NCBI GenBank assembly: GCA_947503335.1
Contig: CANNCY010000006.1
Span: 62,001 to 126,000, forward strand
Reading direction: 5' to 3'
DNA: 64,000 nt
From: an uncultured Pseudomonadales bacterium
GTDB taxonomy: Bacteria; Pseudomonadota; Gammaproteobacteria; Pseudomonadales; CANNCY01
The notes below the pieces were generated by a model that saw only the letters and a program-made list of their open reading frames with translations, was not told where the DNA came from and ran no database searches. Position numbers and translations under genes: made by a program. Positions 1 through 8,907 of the stretch are shown one piece after another; position 1 is the first letter of the stretch; each line of letters begins with the position of its first letter.

Positions 1-18
1 CCTTCAAGAGTCAGATAA

Positions 19-834
19 ATGAACAATGCCTTTGGCCAGCTTTTACGCTTTTGGCGTAATGCACACGAGCAAAGCCAAGAACAGCTTGCTAACCTGTTGC
101 AGGTATCGACTCGCCATATAAGCCGCCTAGAAACAGGCAACGTGCACCCAAGCGAGACGATGGTGCAAACGATCGTGGCGCATTATCAGCTCAACGAGCG
201 TGACAGCCACAATCTAACCATGGCCGCTGGCTACAGCCTAACTGTTGTACCGCAAGATATTCATTCGCCCAATCTGAGATGGCTGCGTAAGGCAGCGCGC
301 CTAAGCGTTGATGCTGCCTCGCCAAACCCTGCATCACTGGTTGATCGCTACGGCCGTTTAATTATGGTTAATCGCGCCTGGGTTGGCCTGTTTGTCGAGG
401 CGGTTGGCACCGATGCGCTGCTTAATCACGACAACCTGTATGTATTGATGTTCGAGGCAATGCGTGAGGCAACTGACAAGGTACGCACCCAACGTACCTG
501 TGCGCTGATAATGATGGCACTGCATCAAGAGTGGCTTATAACGGGTGATGAACAATACAAAGTGGTATGCGATCGATTGCAGGCAACCCAAATGCTGCCT
601 GATGACTGGCCCAAGGTGGCAGCGTCATTAGACCCAATGACGAGCTATGTGATCACCCTGCAAGTGAATAATCAGCCTGCCGACCTGCTGATCGTGAATC
701 AGATTATAGGCGCTACAGGCCCAGCGTCTTATATTTCAGAACCCAAGCTAACGCTGAGCGCGTTTTATGCGACCAATCAAGCGCTTGATCTAACGATTTT
801 AGAACGACACTGCACACAGCACCCCTTGCTGTAG
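19..834 (+). CDS. XRE-family transcriptional regulator with MmyB-like ligand domain
   Basis: Predicted DNA-binding regulator of 271 aa. Residues about 1-62 form a helix-turn-helix of the XRE/Cro type (QSQEQLANLLQVSTRHISRLE is visible across it). Residues about 85-260 resemble the MmyB-like PAS-related domain, with the typical PNPASLVDRYGRLIMVNRAW stretch. Proteins of this kind often control nearby lipid or aromatic catabolism genes, and here it lies 100 bp upstream of an acyl-CoA ligase in the same direction, so local control is a reasonable inference. The start is the first ATG in the window, 18 bases from its edge, with no strong ribosome binding site; a longer N-terminus cannot be excluded, though the HTH is already complete. 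Confidence 0.8.
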   Translation: MNNAFGQLLRFWRNAHEQSQEQLANLLQVSTRHISRLETGNVHPSETMVQTIVAHYQLNERDSHNLTMAAGYSLTVVPQDIHSPNLRWLRKAARLSVDAASPNPASLVDRYGRLIMVNRAWVGLFVEAVGTDALLNHDNLYVLMFEAMREATDKVRTQRTCALIMMALHQEWLITGDEQYKVVCDRLQATQMLPDDWPKVAASLDPMTSYVITLQVNNQPADLLIVNQIIGATGPASYISEPKLTLSAFYATNQALDLTILERHCTQHPLL

Positions 835-836
835 TT

Positions 837-857
837 CAACGATGCAATTGATCGTTG
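837..857 (+). other. Short hairpin after the XRE regulator gene
   Basis: CAACGAT (837-843) pairs with ATCGTTG (851-857) across a 7-base loop directly behind the stop codon. No clear T tract follows, so it is at best a weak terminator or an mRNA-stabilising stem. Confidence 0.3.
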
Positions 858-935
858 TCGCCTTTGCGACATCTATTGCTAAGTCAAAAAGTTAATGTGC
901 CGCCTGAAAACCTATAAGAATCTAAGGTAGATGTT

Positions 936-2495
936 ATGTACCCCTTCGCCCAATCACAGTTAGATCAGCTAAATGACCAACAGTTTACAAGCTTGATAGA
1001 CATGTTTGATCACTGCATCACAGGCCACGCCGATGCGGTAGCTTTCTCTAGCGGCGACAAACACGTCACCTTTGCGCAAATAGAGCGCGCTAGCCGTCAT
1101 CTGGCGGCTTATCTTGTGAGTCATCTAAAACTGCAACAAGGCGATCGCGTAGCGATTCAATTACCTAACGTTTACGAGTATGCGATTGCCACCTGGGCAT
1201 GTATTCGCAGTGGGCTAGTGATTGTAAACACAAACCCCATGTACACCCCCCGCGAGCTAACGCATCAGTTTAACGACTCTCAAGCAGCTGCCTTAATTGT
1301 GTCTCATCAGCTTGCCGACAGCACCCTTAAGGTGTTGCCCGACACTGCCATTAAGCACGTCATTACCGACCAACCTGTGAGCGGCCTTACCTCGTTAAAA
1401 GATGCGACTGATACGGGCGAGATGTTCTCGTTTACACCAGCTCAATGCACCATGAACAGCATTGCCGTGCTGCAATACACTGGCGGCACCACTGGGCTTT
1501 CTAAAGGAGCTGTACTAACCCATGCCAATTTATTTGCCGCTCAAGCGTCTACCCGAGCGATCTTTCCGGTGCTTGATGATCTTCAAGAAATCGTCATTGC
1601 ACCGATGCCCGTTTATCACATCTACGGATTTTTAATGTCGATGATCGGCACCTTTTTATCAGGGGGCAGATCGGTACTTATCGCCAACCCTCGCAATATA
1701 CAAAGTATTATCGACGAGATGCTGCGCTATTCGGCTACTGGTCTTGCTGGTGTTAACACGTTATTTCAAGGTCTTATGGCTCACCCAAGTTTTGGCGAGA
1801 TTGATTTTTCGAGGTATGTATCGGTGATCGCAGGCGGTACCGCTTTGATCAAAGAGATCGCCGATGAGTGGCACGAGCGTACCGGCAACGACATACAAGA
1901 AGGATACGGGCTGTCAGAAACGGCATCGGCGCTTACTGTAAACGCGCCCGGGCACCGCAAACTTGGCACGGTAGGCAAGGTACTTGATTGCCTGCAGGTA
2001 CGCGTAATCGATTCGCAAGGCAAGGTATTGCCCGAAGGGTCTACTGGCGAGATAACGGTGCGAGGCCCTGTGGTGATGCAGGGCTATTGGCAACGCGCTG
2101 ACGCGACAGCTGATGCGATTGATGCTGATGGGTACTTTAAAACCGGCGACATCGGCTTTGTTGACGCTGAGGGATTCTTAAAAATTGTTGATCGTGTAAA
2201 AGACATGATCATTGTATCTGGCTTTAACGTGTACCCTAACGAGATTGAAGCTGTGGTATACGGGCACCCAGCGGTAACAGAATGCGCTGCGATTGGCGTT
2301 AACAGTGATCAAACCGGTGAAGCGATAAAGCTATTTGTGGTTAGCCAAGACAAGTCACTGACTAGCGAGCAACTAATCGACTTTTGTCGCGAACAGCTGA
2401 CCGCCTATAAAGTACCAAAGCAAATCGTCTTTAAAAACGACCTACCCAAGTCGGCTGTAGGCAAAATTCTACGCCGAGAGCTGCGAACAGCCTAA
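936..2495 (+). CDS. Long-chain-type acyl-CoA synthetase (AMP-binding)
   Basis: Adenylate-forming enzyme of 519 aa that should activate a fatty or other carboxylic acid to its CoA thioester using ATP. The AMP-binding P-loop YTGGTTGLSKGAVLTH lies near residue 178, the A5 motif GYGLSETAS near 322, the hinge region GDIGFVDAEGF near 404 and the catalytic lysine in KSAVGKILRREL near the C-terminus. Length is normal for the FadD-like family. It is followed 78 bp downstream by a TonB-dependent receptor gene in the same direction, suggesting coupled uptake and activation. The actual substrate cannot be told from the sequence. Confidence 0.88.
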   Translation: MYPFAQSQLDQLNDQQFTSLIDMFDHCITGHADAVAFSSGDKHVTFAQIERASRHLAAYLVSHLKLQQGDRVAIQLPNVYEYAIATWACIRSGLVIVNTNPMYTPRELTHQFNDSQAAALIVSHQLADSTLKVLPDTAIKHVITDQPVSGLTSLKDATDTGEMFSFTPAQCTMNSIAVLQYTGGTTGLSKGAVLTHANLFAAQASTRAIFPVLDDLQEIVIAPMPVYHIYGFLMSMIGTFLSGGRSVLIANPRNIQSIIDEMLRYSATGLAGVNTLFQGLMAHPSFGEIDFSRYVSVIAGGTALIKEIADEWHERTGNDIQEGYGLSETASALTVNAPGHRKLGTVGKVLDCLQVRVIDSQGKVLPEGSTGEITVRGPVVMQGYWQRADATADAIDADGYFKTGDIGFVDAEGFLKIVDRVKDMIIVSGFNVYPNEIEAVVYGHPAVTECAAIGVNSDQTGEAIKLFVVSQDKSLTSEQLIDFCREQLTAYKVPKQIVFKNDLPKSAVGKILRRELRTA

Positions 2496-2502
2496 ATACT
2501 GT

Positions 2503-2525
2503 CACCTTGGTGACACGCCAAGGTG
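2503..2525 (+). other. Hairpin between acyl-CoA ligase and TonB receptor genes
   Basis: CACCTTGG (2503-2510) pairs with CCAAGGTG (2518-2525) around a 7-base loop. It is followed by a C run rather than a T run, so it is more likely a stabilising stem or protein-binding site than a terminator. Confidence 0.35.
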
Positions 2526-2573
2526 CCCCCCCGTGATTTACTAGCGCCGAATAATAATAATCGAGGACCAACC

Positions 2574-5000
2574 ATGACACATAAGTTAAGTCTATTACCC
2601 CTAGCAGCAGCCATTATGGCCGGTACTGCTATGTCGGCCAGTGCCCAAACAACCGGCACCAATGCCTCTACATTTTTAGAAGAGATCGTTGTAACCGCTC
2701 AAAAACGTGAAGCAACGCTAGCAGATACAGCAGCGGCCGTGAGCGCACTTTCGGGCGATCAAATCAATAGCCTTGGTCTTACTTCGGTTCAAGATGTAAC
2801 GCAGTTCGCGCCAAGTGTAAGCTACCAAGAAACTGCCGGTGGCGGTGAAGGTAACAAGATCTATATTCGTGGCGTAGGCCGTGAGACTAGCGTGTTAGGT
2901 ACTGAACCTGGTGTTGGTCTGTACAACAACGGTTTCTATACTAGCGAGTCTTCGATTCTAAACTCGTCTGTCGATCGTGTTGAACGCATCGAAATTCTGC
3001 GTGGCCCGCAGGGTACTCTATATGGCAAGAACACTACTGGTGGTGCCATCAACGTAATCGCTAAAGGCCCATCACAAGAGTTTGAAGGCACGGTTCGCCT
3101 AACGGCTGGCAGCTACGACAAGCGCACCGGTGAGATCACTGTTAGCGGCCCTGTCACTGATACGTTTGGCTACTTCTTTAACTACCGAAAGAACCAGCAA
3201 AACAGCTTCTTTACCAACATTAGCGGTGACAACCCTATTGGTAACGACGAAGAGTACTTAGAAGGCCAGATCGAATGGACACCAACTGACAACATCAGCT
3301 GGAATTTTCGCGCATTCACCGCTTCAATCGATAACGAAACCTTACCGATGTTGCACCTTGACCCGTACCGCAATCTTGCGAACGAGCCAGGAACAGCTCC
3401 TTCTAAACTGGGTGAGCTAGTTATCAATGCCGAGCTGTTTGCGCCGCAGTTTAACAGCCCATCTATGGATGACCCGTTCACGATCAGCCAAGATTTTCAG
3501 GGCCGTGTAACTATCGATGGTAGCGAAAACTATCAGTCGACCTTAGAAATCGATTTTGATGCGGTAACTGTTCGCGTATTAAATGGTTTTTCAGATTTCG
3601 CTTGGGATTCACAAAAAGACTACGACGGTACAGCGAGCAAGCTGTCTTACGTAGAGACCATTAGCCAAACAGAAAAAACACAACAGCACGAGATTCAGTT
3701 GGTATCAAACGGCGACGGTGCTCTTCAGTGGGTACTAGGTGGTTTTTACTTTGATAGCGAAAACTCGCAGCCTTACATGATTAGCGACGCTAATAACCCT
3801 TACCTAATTGGCGCCCTTGACCCTGCGTTAGGTTATGCGCCAGCAGGTAACGCAGCGGGTGCATTCTACAAGCAAAATGGCATGTTAGAAGCGACTTCAT
3901 TTGGCGTATATGGTCAGGCTGATTGGCAGTTTACAGAGCAGTTAACTGCAACTCTTGGCTTGCGCTACAGTGAAGACGAAAAGAGCGGCTATGAAACTCG
4001 CGAAATTTTCTGGGACTCAGGCCTATGTTACGGATTTGTAGAGCAGCTAGTACCTTACTTAGTCGCTAGCCAAAACCCATACATCGATATCTGTGCGGGC
4101 GGTGCAATCGACCCATCGATTCCTGATCGTATTGGCCTTCGCATTGCCAACGAATCAGCTATGCACGAAGCGTCTTGGGATGCATTAGACTGGAAACTAG
4201 GCGTGCAATACGACCTAGAAAACGGCATGGTTTACGCCACCGCTACTTCTGGCTACAAGCCAGGCGGCTTTAGACTAGGCGGCATGCAAGATGACCCAAT
4301 GACTCCTGAAAACGAGTCGGTTGTTGAAAACGAAGAACTAGTTGCCTACGAGCTTGGCTATAAAGGCAGCATCGGCGAGAAGCTAAATTTTGCTGCGTCG
4401 GTTTACACCTACGACTACGACAACATGCAGGTTGAGCTGAATATCTTAGACGATCTTTCAGGCATCGTAACCAATCGCCTTGCCAACGCGCCTAAGGCTA
4501 CCATTTCGGGTCTTGAACTAGAATCAACTTGGGCTGCAACTGACAACCTAATTGTACTAGCTAACTACTCGTATACGACTAGCGAAATCGCCGACGACTT
4601 TATGGTTGCCGACGTAAAAGATGGTCAGGTGTACAACGTTAAGGGTAACGAATTAAACCGCGCACCAAACAATAAGCTTAGCTTAGGTGCCGTTTACTCA
4701 TTACCTGTTGGTCAAAACACTGTTGAGATGGCAGGCAGCTACTCGTACGTTGGTTCACAGTACGTAAGTATCTTCAATGATGACATCGAAGCGATTGAGT
4801 CTTACGACACACTAAACGCACGTGTTACTTGGCGCCCTGCCTCTGATCGTTACGAGATCGCGATGTTTGGCAACAATCTAACTGACACCATTAGCTTTGC
4901 TAATGGATACTCAGTAAGTGACATGAGTGATGGCGTACGTCGTTACGGCCGACCTATCGCACCGCGTACCTTTGGTATTGAAGCGGCGGTTTTCTTCTAA
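2574..5000 (+). CDS. TonB-dependent outer-membrane receptor
   Basis: Outer-membrane active transporter of 808 aa. The ATG at 2574 is preferred over an in-frame GTG at 2523 because it follows a GAGGA ribosome site and begins a clean signal peptide (about residues 1-25, ending in MSASA). A TonB-box-like segment EEIVVTAQKRE follows, then a plug domain with ERIEILRGPQGTLYGKNTTG, and a beta barrel ending in phenylalanine as outer-membrane proteins do. This type, abundant in marine gammaproteobacteria, lacks siderophore-specific features and often sits with catabolic genes. Its position between two acyl-CoA ligase genes suggests import of a hydrophobic substrate for the neighbouring CoA enzymes. 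The ligand is unknown. Confidence 0.9.
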   Translation: MTHKLSLLPLAAAIMAGTAMSASAQTTGTNASTFLEEIVVTAQKREATLADTAAAVSALSGDQINSLGLTSVQDVTQFAPSVSYQETAGGGEGNKIYIRGVGRETSVLGTEPGVGLYNNGFYTSESSILNSSVDRVERIEILRGPQGTLYGKNTTGGAINVIAKGPSQEFEGTVRLTAGSYDKRTGEITVSGPVTDTFGYFFNYRKNQQNSFFTNISGDNPIGNDEEYLEGQIEWTPTDNISWNFRAFTASIDNETLPMLHLDPYRNLANEPGTAPSKLGELVINAELFAPQFNSPSMDDPFTISQDFQGRVTIDGSENYQSTLEIDFDAVTVRVLNGFSDFAWDSQKDYDGTASKLSYVETISQTEKTQQHEIQLVSNGDGALQWVLGGFYFDSENSQPYMISDANNPYLIGALDPALGYAPAGNAAGAFYKQNGMLEATSFGVYGQADWQFTEQLTATLGLRYSEDEKSGYETREIFWDSGLCYGFVEQLVPYLVASQNPYIDICAGGAIDPSIPDRIGLRIANESAMHEASWDALDWKLGVQYDLENGMVYATATSGYKPGGFRLGGMQDDPMTPENESVVENEELVAYELGYKGSIGEKLNFAASVYTYDYDNMQVELNILDDLSGIVTNRLANAPKATISGLELESTWAATDNLIVLANYSYTTSEIADDFMVADVKDGQVYNVKGNELNRAPNNKLSLGAVYSLPVGQNTVEMAGSYSYVGSQYVSIFNDDIEAIESYDTLNARVTWRPASDRYEIAMFGNNLTDTISFANGYSVSDMSDGVRRYGRPIAPRTFGIEAAVFF

Positions 5001-5021
5001 GAAAACTAAAGGTTTCAAACA

Positions 5022-5050
5022 AAAAAACCGCTCTATTGAGCGGTTTTTTT
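5022..5050. terminator. Bidirectional intrinsic terminator
   Basis: AAAAACCGCTC, loop TATT, GAGCGGTTTTT with T runs on both strands, lying between the TonB receptor (+) and the MaoC gene (-). It can end transcription from either side. Confidence 0.85.
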
Positions 5051-5074
5051 TTCGCTTTAAGCTAACAAAAACAA

Positions 5075-5536
5075 TTAGCCAGTAAAGCTCATCGTTAACC
5101 ACTCTGCAATCATCGCAGGCTTATCTACGCCCTCAATTTCGATGGTCATTTCAGTCGTAAACAAATAGCCACCTGGCGATTTTTCTACCACGTCTAATAG
5201 CTTGCCGTGAGCACGAATACGTGAGCCAACCGGCACTGGGTTTAAAAAGCGTACTTTGTTTAAACCATAGTTTACGCCCATCACCACGCTGTCAGGCTGA
5301 ACTGTACAGCTTGCAGCAAAATGAGACAGCAAAGACAACGACAAAAAACCGTGAGCAATTGGGCCACCGAAAGGTGTTTTAGCAGCCGCCTCAGGATCAA
5401 TATGAATAAACTGATGATCAAGGGTAGCATCAGCAAATTGATTAACGCGCTCTTGCTCAACCTCTAACCAATCTGAATGCCCAAGGTCTTTACCGATATA
5501 GTCTTGTAGCTGCTCTTTGGGTACAACATGTAACAT
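5075..5536 (-). CDS. MaoC-family (R)-specific enoyl-CoA hydratase-like protein
   Basis: Single hotdog-fold protein of 153 aa. The stretch DHQFIHIDPEAA followed by FGGPIAHGFLSLSLL is the MaoC/PhaJ hydratase motif, where Asp and His of the first part act in adding water to a trans-2-enoyl-CoA. The start follows TAGGAGC, a good ribosome site. It lies 20 bp downstream of an acyl-CoA ligase gene on the same strand and so is probably co-transcribed with it. A role in hydrating an acyl-CoA made by that ligase is inferred. Confidence 0.85.
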   Translation of the reverse strand: MLHVVPKEQLQDYIGKDLGHSDWLEVEQERVNQFADATLDHQFIHIDPEAAAKTPFGGPIAHGFLSLSLLSHFAASCTVQPDSVVMGVNYGLNKVRFLNPVPVGSRIRAHGKLLDVVEKSPGGYLFTTEMTIEIEGVDKPAMIAEWLTMSFTG

Positions 5537-5556
5537 TGTAGTGCTCCTATATTAAA

Positions 5557-7251
5557 TTATTCTTCAATGACTTCTATTAATTGATCTAAACAACTGGCGG
5601 TAACTGCCAACCGATCTATCTTGCCGCTAGCAACACGCGCAAAGGGCGTGCGACTTGCAAACACAAACTGTGGCACCTTAAATGGCGCCAACCTTTTCGC
5701 TATGTGTAATACTAATTCGCCTTCATTTACTTGGTTATATTCATCGACATAGCTGATGGCCACTAACTCGCCCAAGCGTTCGTCAGGTACGCCAAAGGCT
5801 ACTACTTCAGTAATACTAGGTAACTCACTGGCAACCGACTCGAGTTCGAGACAAGATATGTTCTCGCCCCCTCTGATGATTATTTCTTTAATTCGGTCAA
5901 CAATGGTCAAAAAGCCCTCTTCGTCTAAGTAACCCACGTCACCCGTTTTAAAATAACCATCGTCGGTAAAGGCTTGCTTAGTAGCCTTTGGATTTAACCA
6001 ATAGCCTTTAATATTGGCAGCCGATTTTATACAAATCTCACCCACCTCACCGGCGGGTAGCGAACGGCCACTATCATCGCGAATATCACAGCTAACAATG
6101 GGGGCTGACACCACGCCACAACTACCGGGCTTAAACAGATAGTCTTCGCCAACATTGATAAATCCAACAGCATTCGTCTCGGTCAACCCATAACCCAAGC
6201 TAGGCGGCGCCTGTTCAAATGCATCACTTAACCGTTTTACGTGATCGGCAGGGCGCGCCGCGCCACCAGCGCTTATATCTTGCAAGCTGCTCAAATCATA
6301 TTTATGACGATTGGGCGAGTTTAAAAGCTCTAGCGACATAGTTGGCACACCCTGAAAGGTGGTAATGCGCTCTCGCTCGATTAGCTGTAACGCGTCGTCG
6401 ATGTGCCACTTATGCATCAACACTATCTTTCGCCCCTGTAATACAGACAACAAAAACATGCAGTTGCAGCCTGTTACGTGAAACAAAGGTATGGTCACCA
6501 ATATCGCCGTCTTCGCCTCTGGATTATCTTCTAAGACGCCGATCTCTTTTAACCCAGCACCATACAACGCAAATGAAAAAATCGCCGTTAGTACTGCTCG
6601 GTGCGTAGACACCGCCCCCTTAGGAAAGCCCGTAGAGCCCGATGTGAACATAATCACCGCATCATGCGACGGAGCCACCGCAAACGTAGGCATTGTCTCG
6701 CCCTGATACTGCGCAAGCATCTGATCGAAACTGCCTAAGGGTTGATGGTTTGCATCGCGAACCGCAATCGATGTTACTGTACCGATCGATGTTAGCATCT
6801 GATGATACTTGTCATCACAAACAGCGACCGTTGCACCGGTTAACTTTACGCTTTGCCTTAGCTCATCTTGTTGCCACCAAGCATTTACAGTTACGGCGAT
6901 CGCGCCAATACTGGTAATCGCTATATATGCGGTGATCCACTCAGGATAGTTGCGCATAGCTATCACTACTCGATCGCCAGGCTCTACACCAAATTTTTGT
7001 ACTAATGCATTGGCCAGAGCAGTCGCTCGTTCAAGCTGTTCACCATAGGTAAACGTATGCCCTTGATAAACGGTGCAGGGTTTATCTGCATGCGCTGCCA
7101 TAAAGATTTGAAAGAACTCGCCCAGCGTTGCTGGAATAGAATTGAAGACCGCAAAGTTGTGCCCCGATATCGATTGTTCGATTACTTCAAGATCTTGCCC
7201 TTGGGCGGTAATGGCTGATAACGCTTGCCGATGTTGCTGTACTAGAGACAT
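5557..7251 (-). CDS. Acyl-CoA synthetase (AMP-binding)
   Basis: Second adenylate-forming ligase of the block, 564 aa, only distantly like the first. P-loop MFTSGSTGFPKGAVSTH near residue 200, GYGLTETNA near 354, YFKTGDVGYLDEEGF near 434 and the C-terminal catalytic lysine in VASGKIDR near 543 are all present, so it looks active. The N-terminal extension of about 35 residues is longer than in many FadD proteins. It forms an operon with the MaoC gene and is divergent from a TetR-like gene, a common arrangement for a regulator and its target. Confidence 0.87.
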   Translation of the reverse strand: MSLVQQHRQALSAITAQGQDLEVIEQSISGHNFAVFNSIPATLGEFFQIFMAAHADKPCTVYQGHTFTYGEQLERATALANALVQKFGVEPGDRVVIAMRNYPEWITAYIAITSIGAIAVTVNAWWQQDELRQSVKLTGATVAVCDDKYHQMLTSIGTVTSIAVRDANHQPLGSFDQMLAQYQGETMPTFAVAPSHDAVIMFTSGSTGFPKGAVSTHRAVLTAIFSFALYGAGLKEIGVLEDNPEAKTAILVTIPLFHVTGCNCMFLLSVLQGRKIVLMHKWHIDDALQLIERERITTFQGVPTMSLELLNSPNRHKYDLSSLQDISAGGAARPADHVKRLSDAFEQAPPSLGYGLTETNAVGFINVGEDYLFKPGSCGVVSAPIVSCDIRDDSGRSLPAGEVGEICIKSAANIKGYWLNPKATKQAFTDDGYFKTGDVGYLDEEGFLTIVDRIKEIIIRGGENISCLELESVASELPSITEVVAFGVPDERLGELVAISYVDEYNQVNEGELVLHIAKRLAPFKVPQFVFASRTPFARVASGKIDRLAVTASCLDQLIEVIEE

Positions 7252-7321
7252 AGGCGCTGCTCTTATTAATTTTCACTTAGCATACGCCTCAAACTGGGGC
7301 GAACTCAACTGGGTTTGCCCA

Positions 7322-7340
7322 CTATCAATATGGGTGATAG
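7322..7340. promoter_or_regulatory. Candidate operator in the ligase/TetR-like divergent region
   Basis: CTATCA, seven bases, TGATAG forms an inverted repeat 10 bp before the TetR-like start, and TGATAG recurs at 7351-7356. Position between divergent genes fits a TetR-type operator, but six-base arms can occur by chance. Confidence 0.35.
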
Positions 7341-7349
7341 CTTCATCAA

Positions 7350-7889
7350 ATGATAGACGCTAAATTTTTAGACCTTGCTTGTGCGCATATAAACGACCAC
7401 CCACTAGAATGGAGCTGCAGAACATTAGCGGCAGCAACCTTCAAAAGTTGGGGCAGTTGGCAACATCAGTTTGGTAACGCCGCAAGCTTAGCGCAACAAC
7501 TTATTGAGTACAGTAACCAAGGCGACAATCAGGTCGCTTATCACGACCTAATATTGATGCGCCACGACTTGGCGGCCTGTCGCTATCAACTTAGACCAAC
7601 GCCACTGTCACCCTATGCACAAAGTGTACTGGCAACAAAGTATTCTCTAGCATCGGCTTATAGTTACCATCAAGCAATTGTCATCGAGCAACAGCGATTA
7701 AAATTTGATAATAAACAACCTAGATGTATACCGAATGGAGTGAGTAGAAATGTGGTACAGGCACTATCAGCTAGACCTTATTTTTCGGTATCTACCCTAA
7801 TCACCGAGCTTGGTATTTCGCGCGGTGCTTTTTATCATCACTTCGACAATCTAGAGCATGCCAGACAAGCAACGATCGCCCACTACTGA
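7350..7889 (+). CDS. TetR-like protein with two HTH-like segments
   Basis: Protein of 179 aa. Its last 50 residues contain a very clear TetR DNA-binding motif, VSTLITELGISRGAFYHHFDN, which in ordinary TetR proteins is N-terminal and followed by a ligand domain of about 140 residues. The N-terminal 50 residues look like a decayed version of the same domain (SWGSWQHQFGNAASLAQQL in place of the YxHF segment). The linker of about 80 residues has no motif I recognise. The gene may be an unusual tandem-HTH regulator or the remnant of a longer protein cut after the second HTH. No strong ribosome site precedes the ATG. Confidence 0.6.
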   Translation: MIDAKFLDLACAHINDHPLEWSCRTLAAATFKSWGSWQHQFGNAASLAQQLIEYSNQGDNQVAYHDLILMRHDLAACRYQLRPTPLSPYAQSVLATKYSLASAYSYHQAIVIEQQRLKFDNKQPRCIPNGVSRNVVQALSARPYFSVSTLITELGISRGAFYHHFDNLEHARQATIAHY

Positions 7890-7990
7890 CCGCAACATAC
7901 CGTCTGCTTAACGCAATCGATCACTCGCTTGTAGGTGAGTATGCCGTTTAATGTTAGGTTGGCTAGGTACTCATAAAAGACACCGATGCC

Positions 7991-8434
7991 ATGAAACCTG
8001 CCATGACTAGTTTTGACCTAACGGCCGATAATATGGGTCTTATTAAACTGTTTCTTCTACGGCTACTGAAGCAACAAAAGTATAAAGTAGAACAAACATC
8101 CATGGGCGACACCTTGTCTATCACGGCTTCTAGTGGTAACAAACTGGTGCACTATGTGGCTGAACAAGTTCTAGACCATTTGCCGCTATCAGAGTTTTTA
8201 GACTGGGCAATACGGTTAGAGGTAACGCTTCAGGTTAAAGCCACCGACAACCCCAAACAGTTCAAGTTATTGATGGGCGTTAGCGCACTATCAAACGAAA
8301 TCAATCCCATTGCTCAACAGCTTGAACGGTTTGAAGAAACGTCCATAGCTGAACAGACCGCCGAGTCTAATAAATGCCGAAAAGCATTTAGAGCACTGTC
8401 GAAAGAAATAATTGCCTCAAAATTTGCTGCGTAG
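7991..8434 (+). CDS. Hypothetical protein, 147 aa
   Basis: I do not recognise a family. It has no signal peptide or membrane segment and reads as a soluble, mixed alpha/beta protein with a charged C-terminal helix rich in Glu, Lys and Arg. Codon use matches the surrounding genes. The start at 7991 has no good ribosome site; a second ATG lies at 8003. It is followed 38 bp later by another unknown gene, and a perfect inverted repeat lies between them. Confidence 0.55.
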   Translation: MKPAMTSFDLTADNMGLIKLFLLRLLKQQKYKVEQTSMGDTLSITASSGNKLVHYVAEQVLDHLPLSEFLDWAIRLEVTLQVKATDNPKQFKLLMGVSALSNEINPIAQQLERFEETSIAEQTAESNKCRKAFRALSKEIIASKFAA

Positions 8435-8440
8435 TCTATG

Positions 8441-8463
8441 GTTAGGTTAGGGCTTAACCTAAC
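8441..8463 (+). other. Inverted repeat just before the next start codon
   Basis: GTTAGGTTA (8441-8449) and TAACCTAAC (8455-8463) form a 9-bp stem around GGGCT, ending 9 bases before the ATG at 8473. It occupies the place of a ribosome binding site. A related GTTAGGTT lies near 7955, upstream of the preceding gene. It could be an operator, a weak terminator or a translational control hairpin. Confidence 0.4.
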
Positions 8464-8472
8464 GTAACCTAA

Positions 8473-8907
8473 ATGAAGCAAACAAACTACGCAGCCATGG
8501 CCGCAATCGCCATTGTATTTATAGGGTCTCTGATCGTATTTTCAGTGGGCGGTGCTGTCATATTAAATCAAGATCGCCCCAAGCATTTTGACGACTATGC
8601 TGCCATGGTACGCGACAGTGTTGTGCAAGAAGGCCCAGTAACAGAGTACGTGCCTAAAAACGCTACGCACCTACGGCTGTTTCACAATTCGCAATCGGGG
8701 GTTACTGAACTAGAGTTTCGCTACGACCTGCCGATTGATCTAGCAGTAGAAGATCGCTGCTCGCCCCCAGTAAAACGCAATGCGACAAGATTCTATCTGT
8801 GTGGCTGGCCTTATGATGGCTTAATCATTTTACATCCAAACGGCGCGGGCGAGTTAACCACATCGAGTGCGCGTATCGAACTCGCCCAACAGGTTTTAGA
8901 CCGTTAA
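8473..8907 (+). CDS. Hypothetical membrane-anchored protein, 144 aa
   Basis: Not recognised. Residues about 8-32 form one hydrophobic segment (AAMAAIAIVFIGSLIVFSVG), followed by a predicted periplasmic domain of about 110 residues with two cysteines (EDRCSPP and FYLCGWPY) that could form a disulfide. There is no lipobox. The ATG is not preceded by a Shine-Dalgarno sequence; an inverted repeat stands there instead. Its stop overlaps that of the convergent oxidoreductase gene by 3 bases. Confidence 0.55.
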   Translation: MKQTNYAAMAAIAIVFIGSLIVFSVGGAVILNQDRPKHFDDYAAMVRDSVVQEGPVTEYVPKNATHLRLFHNSQSGVTELEFRYDLPIDLAVEDRCSPPVKRNATRFYLCGWPYDGLIILHPNGAGELTTSSARIELAQQVLDR

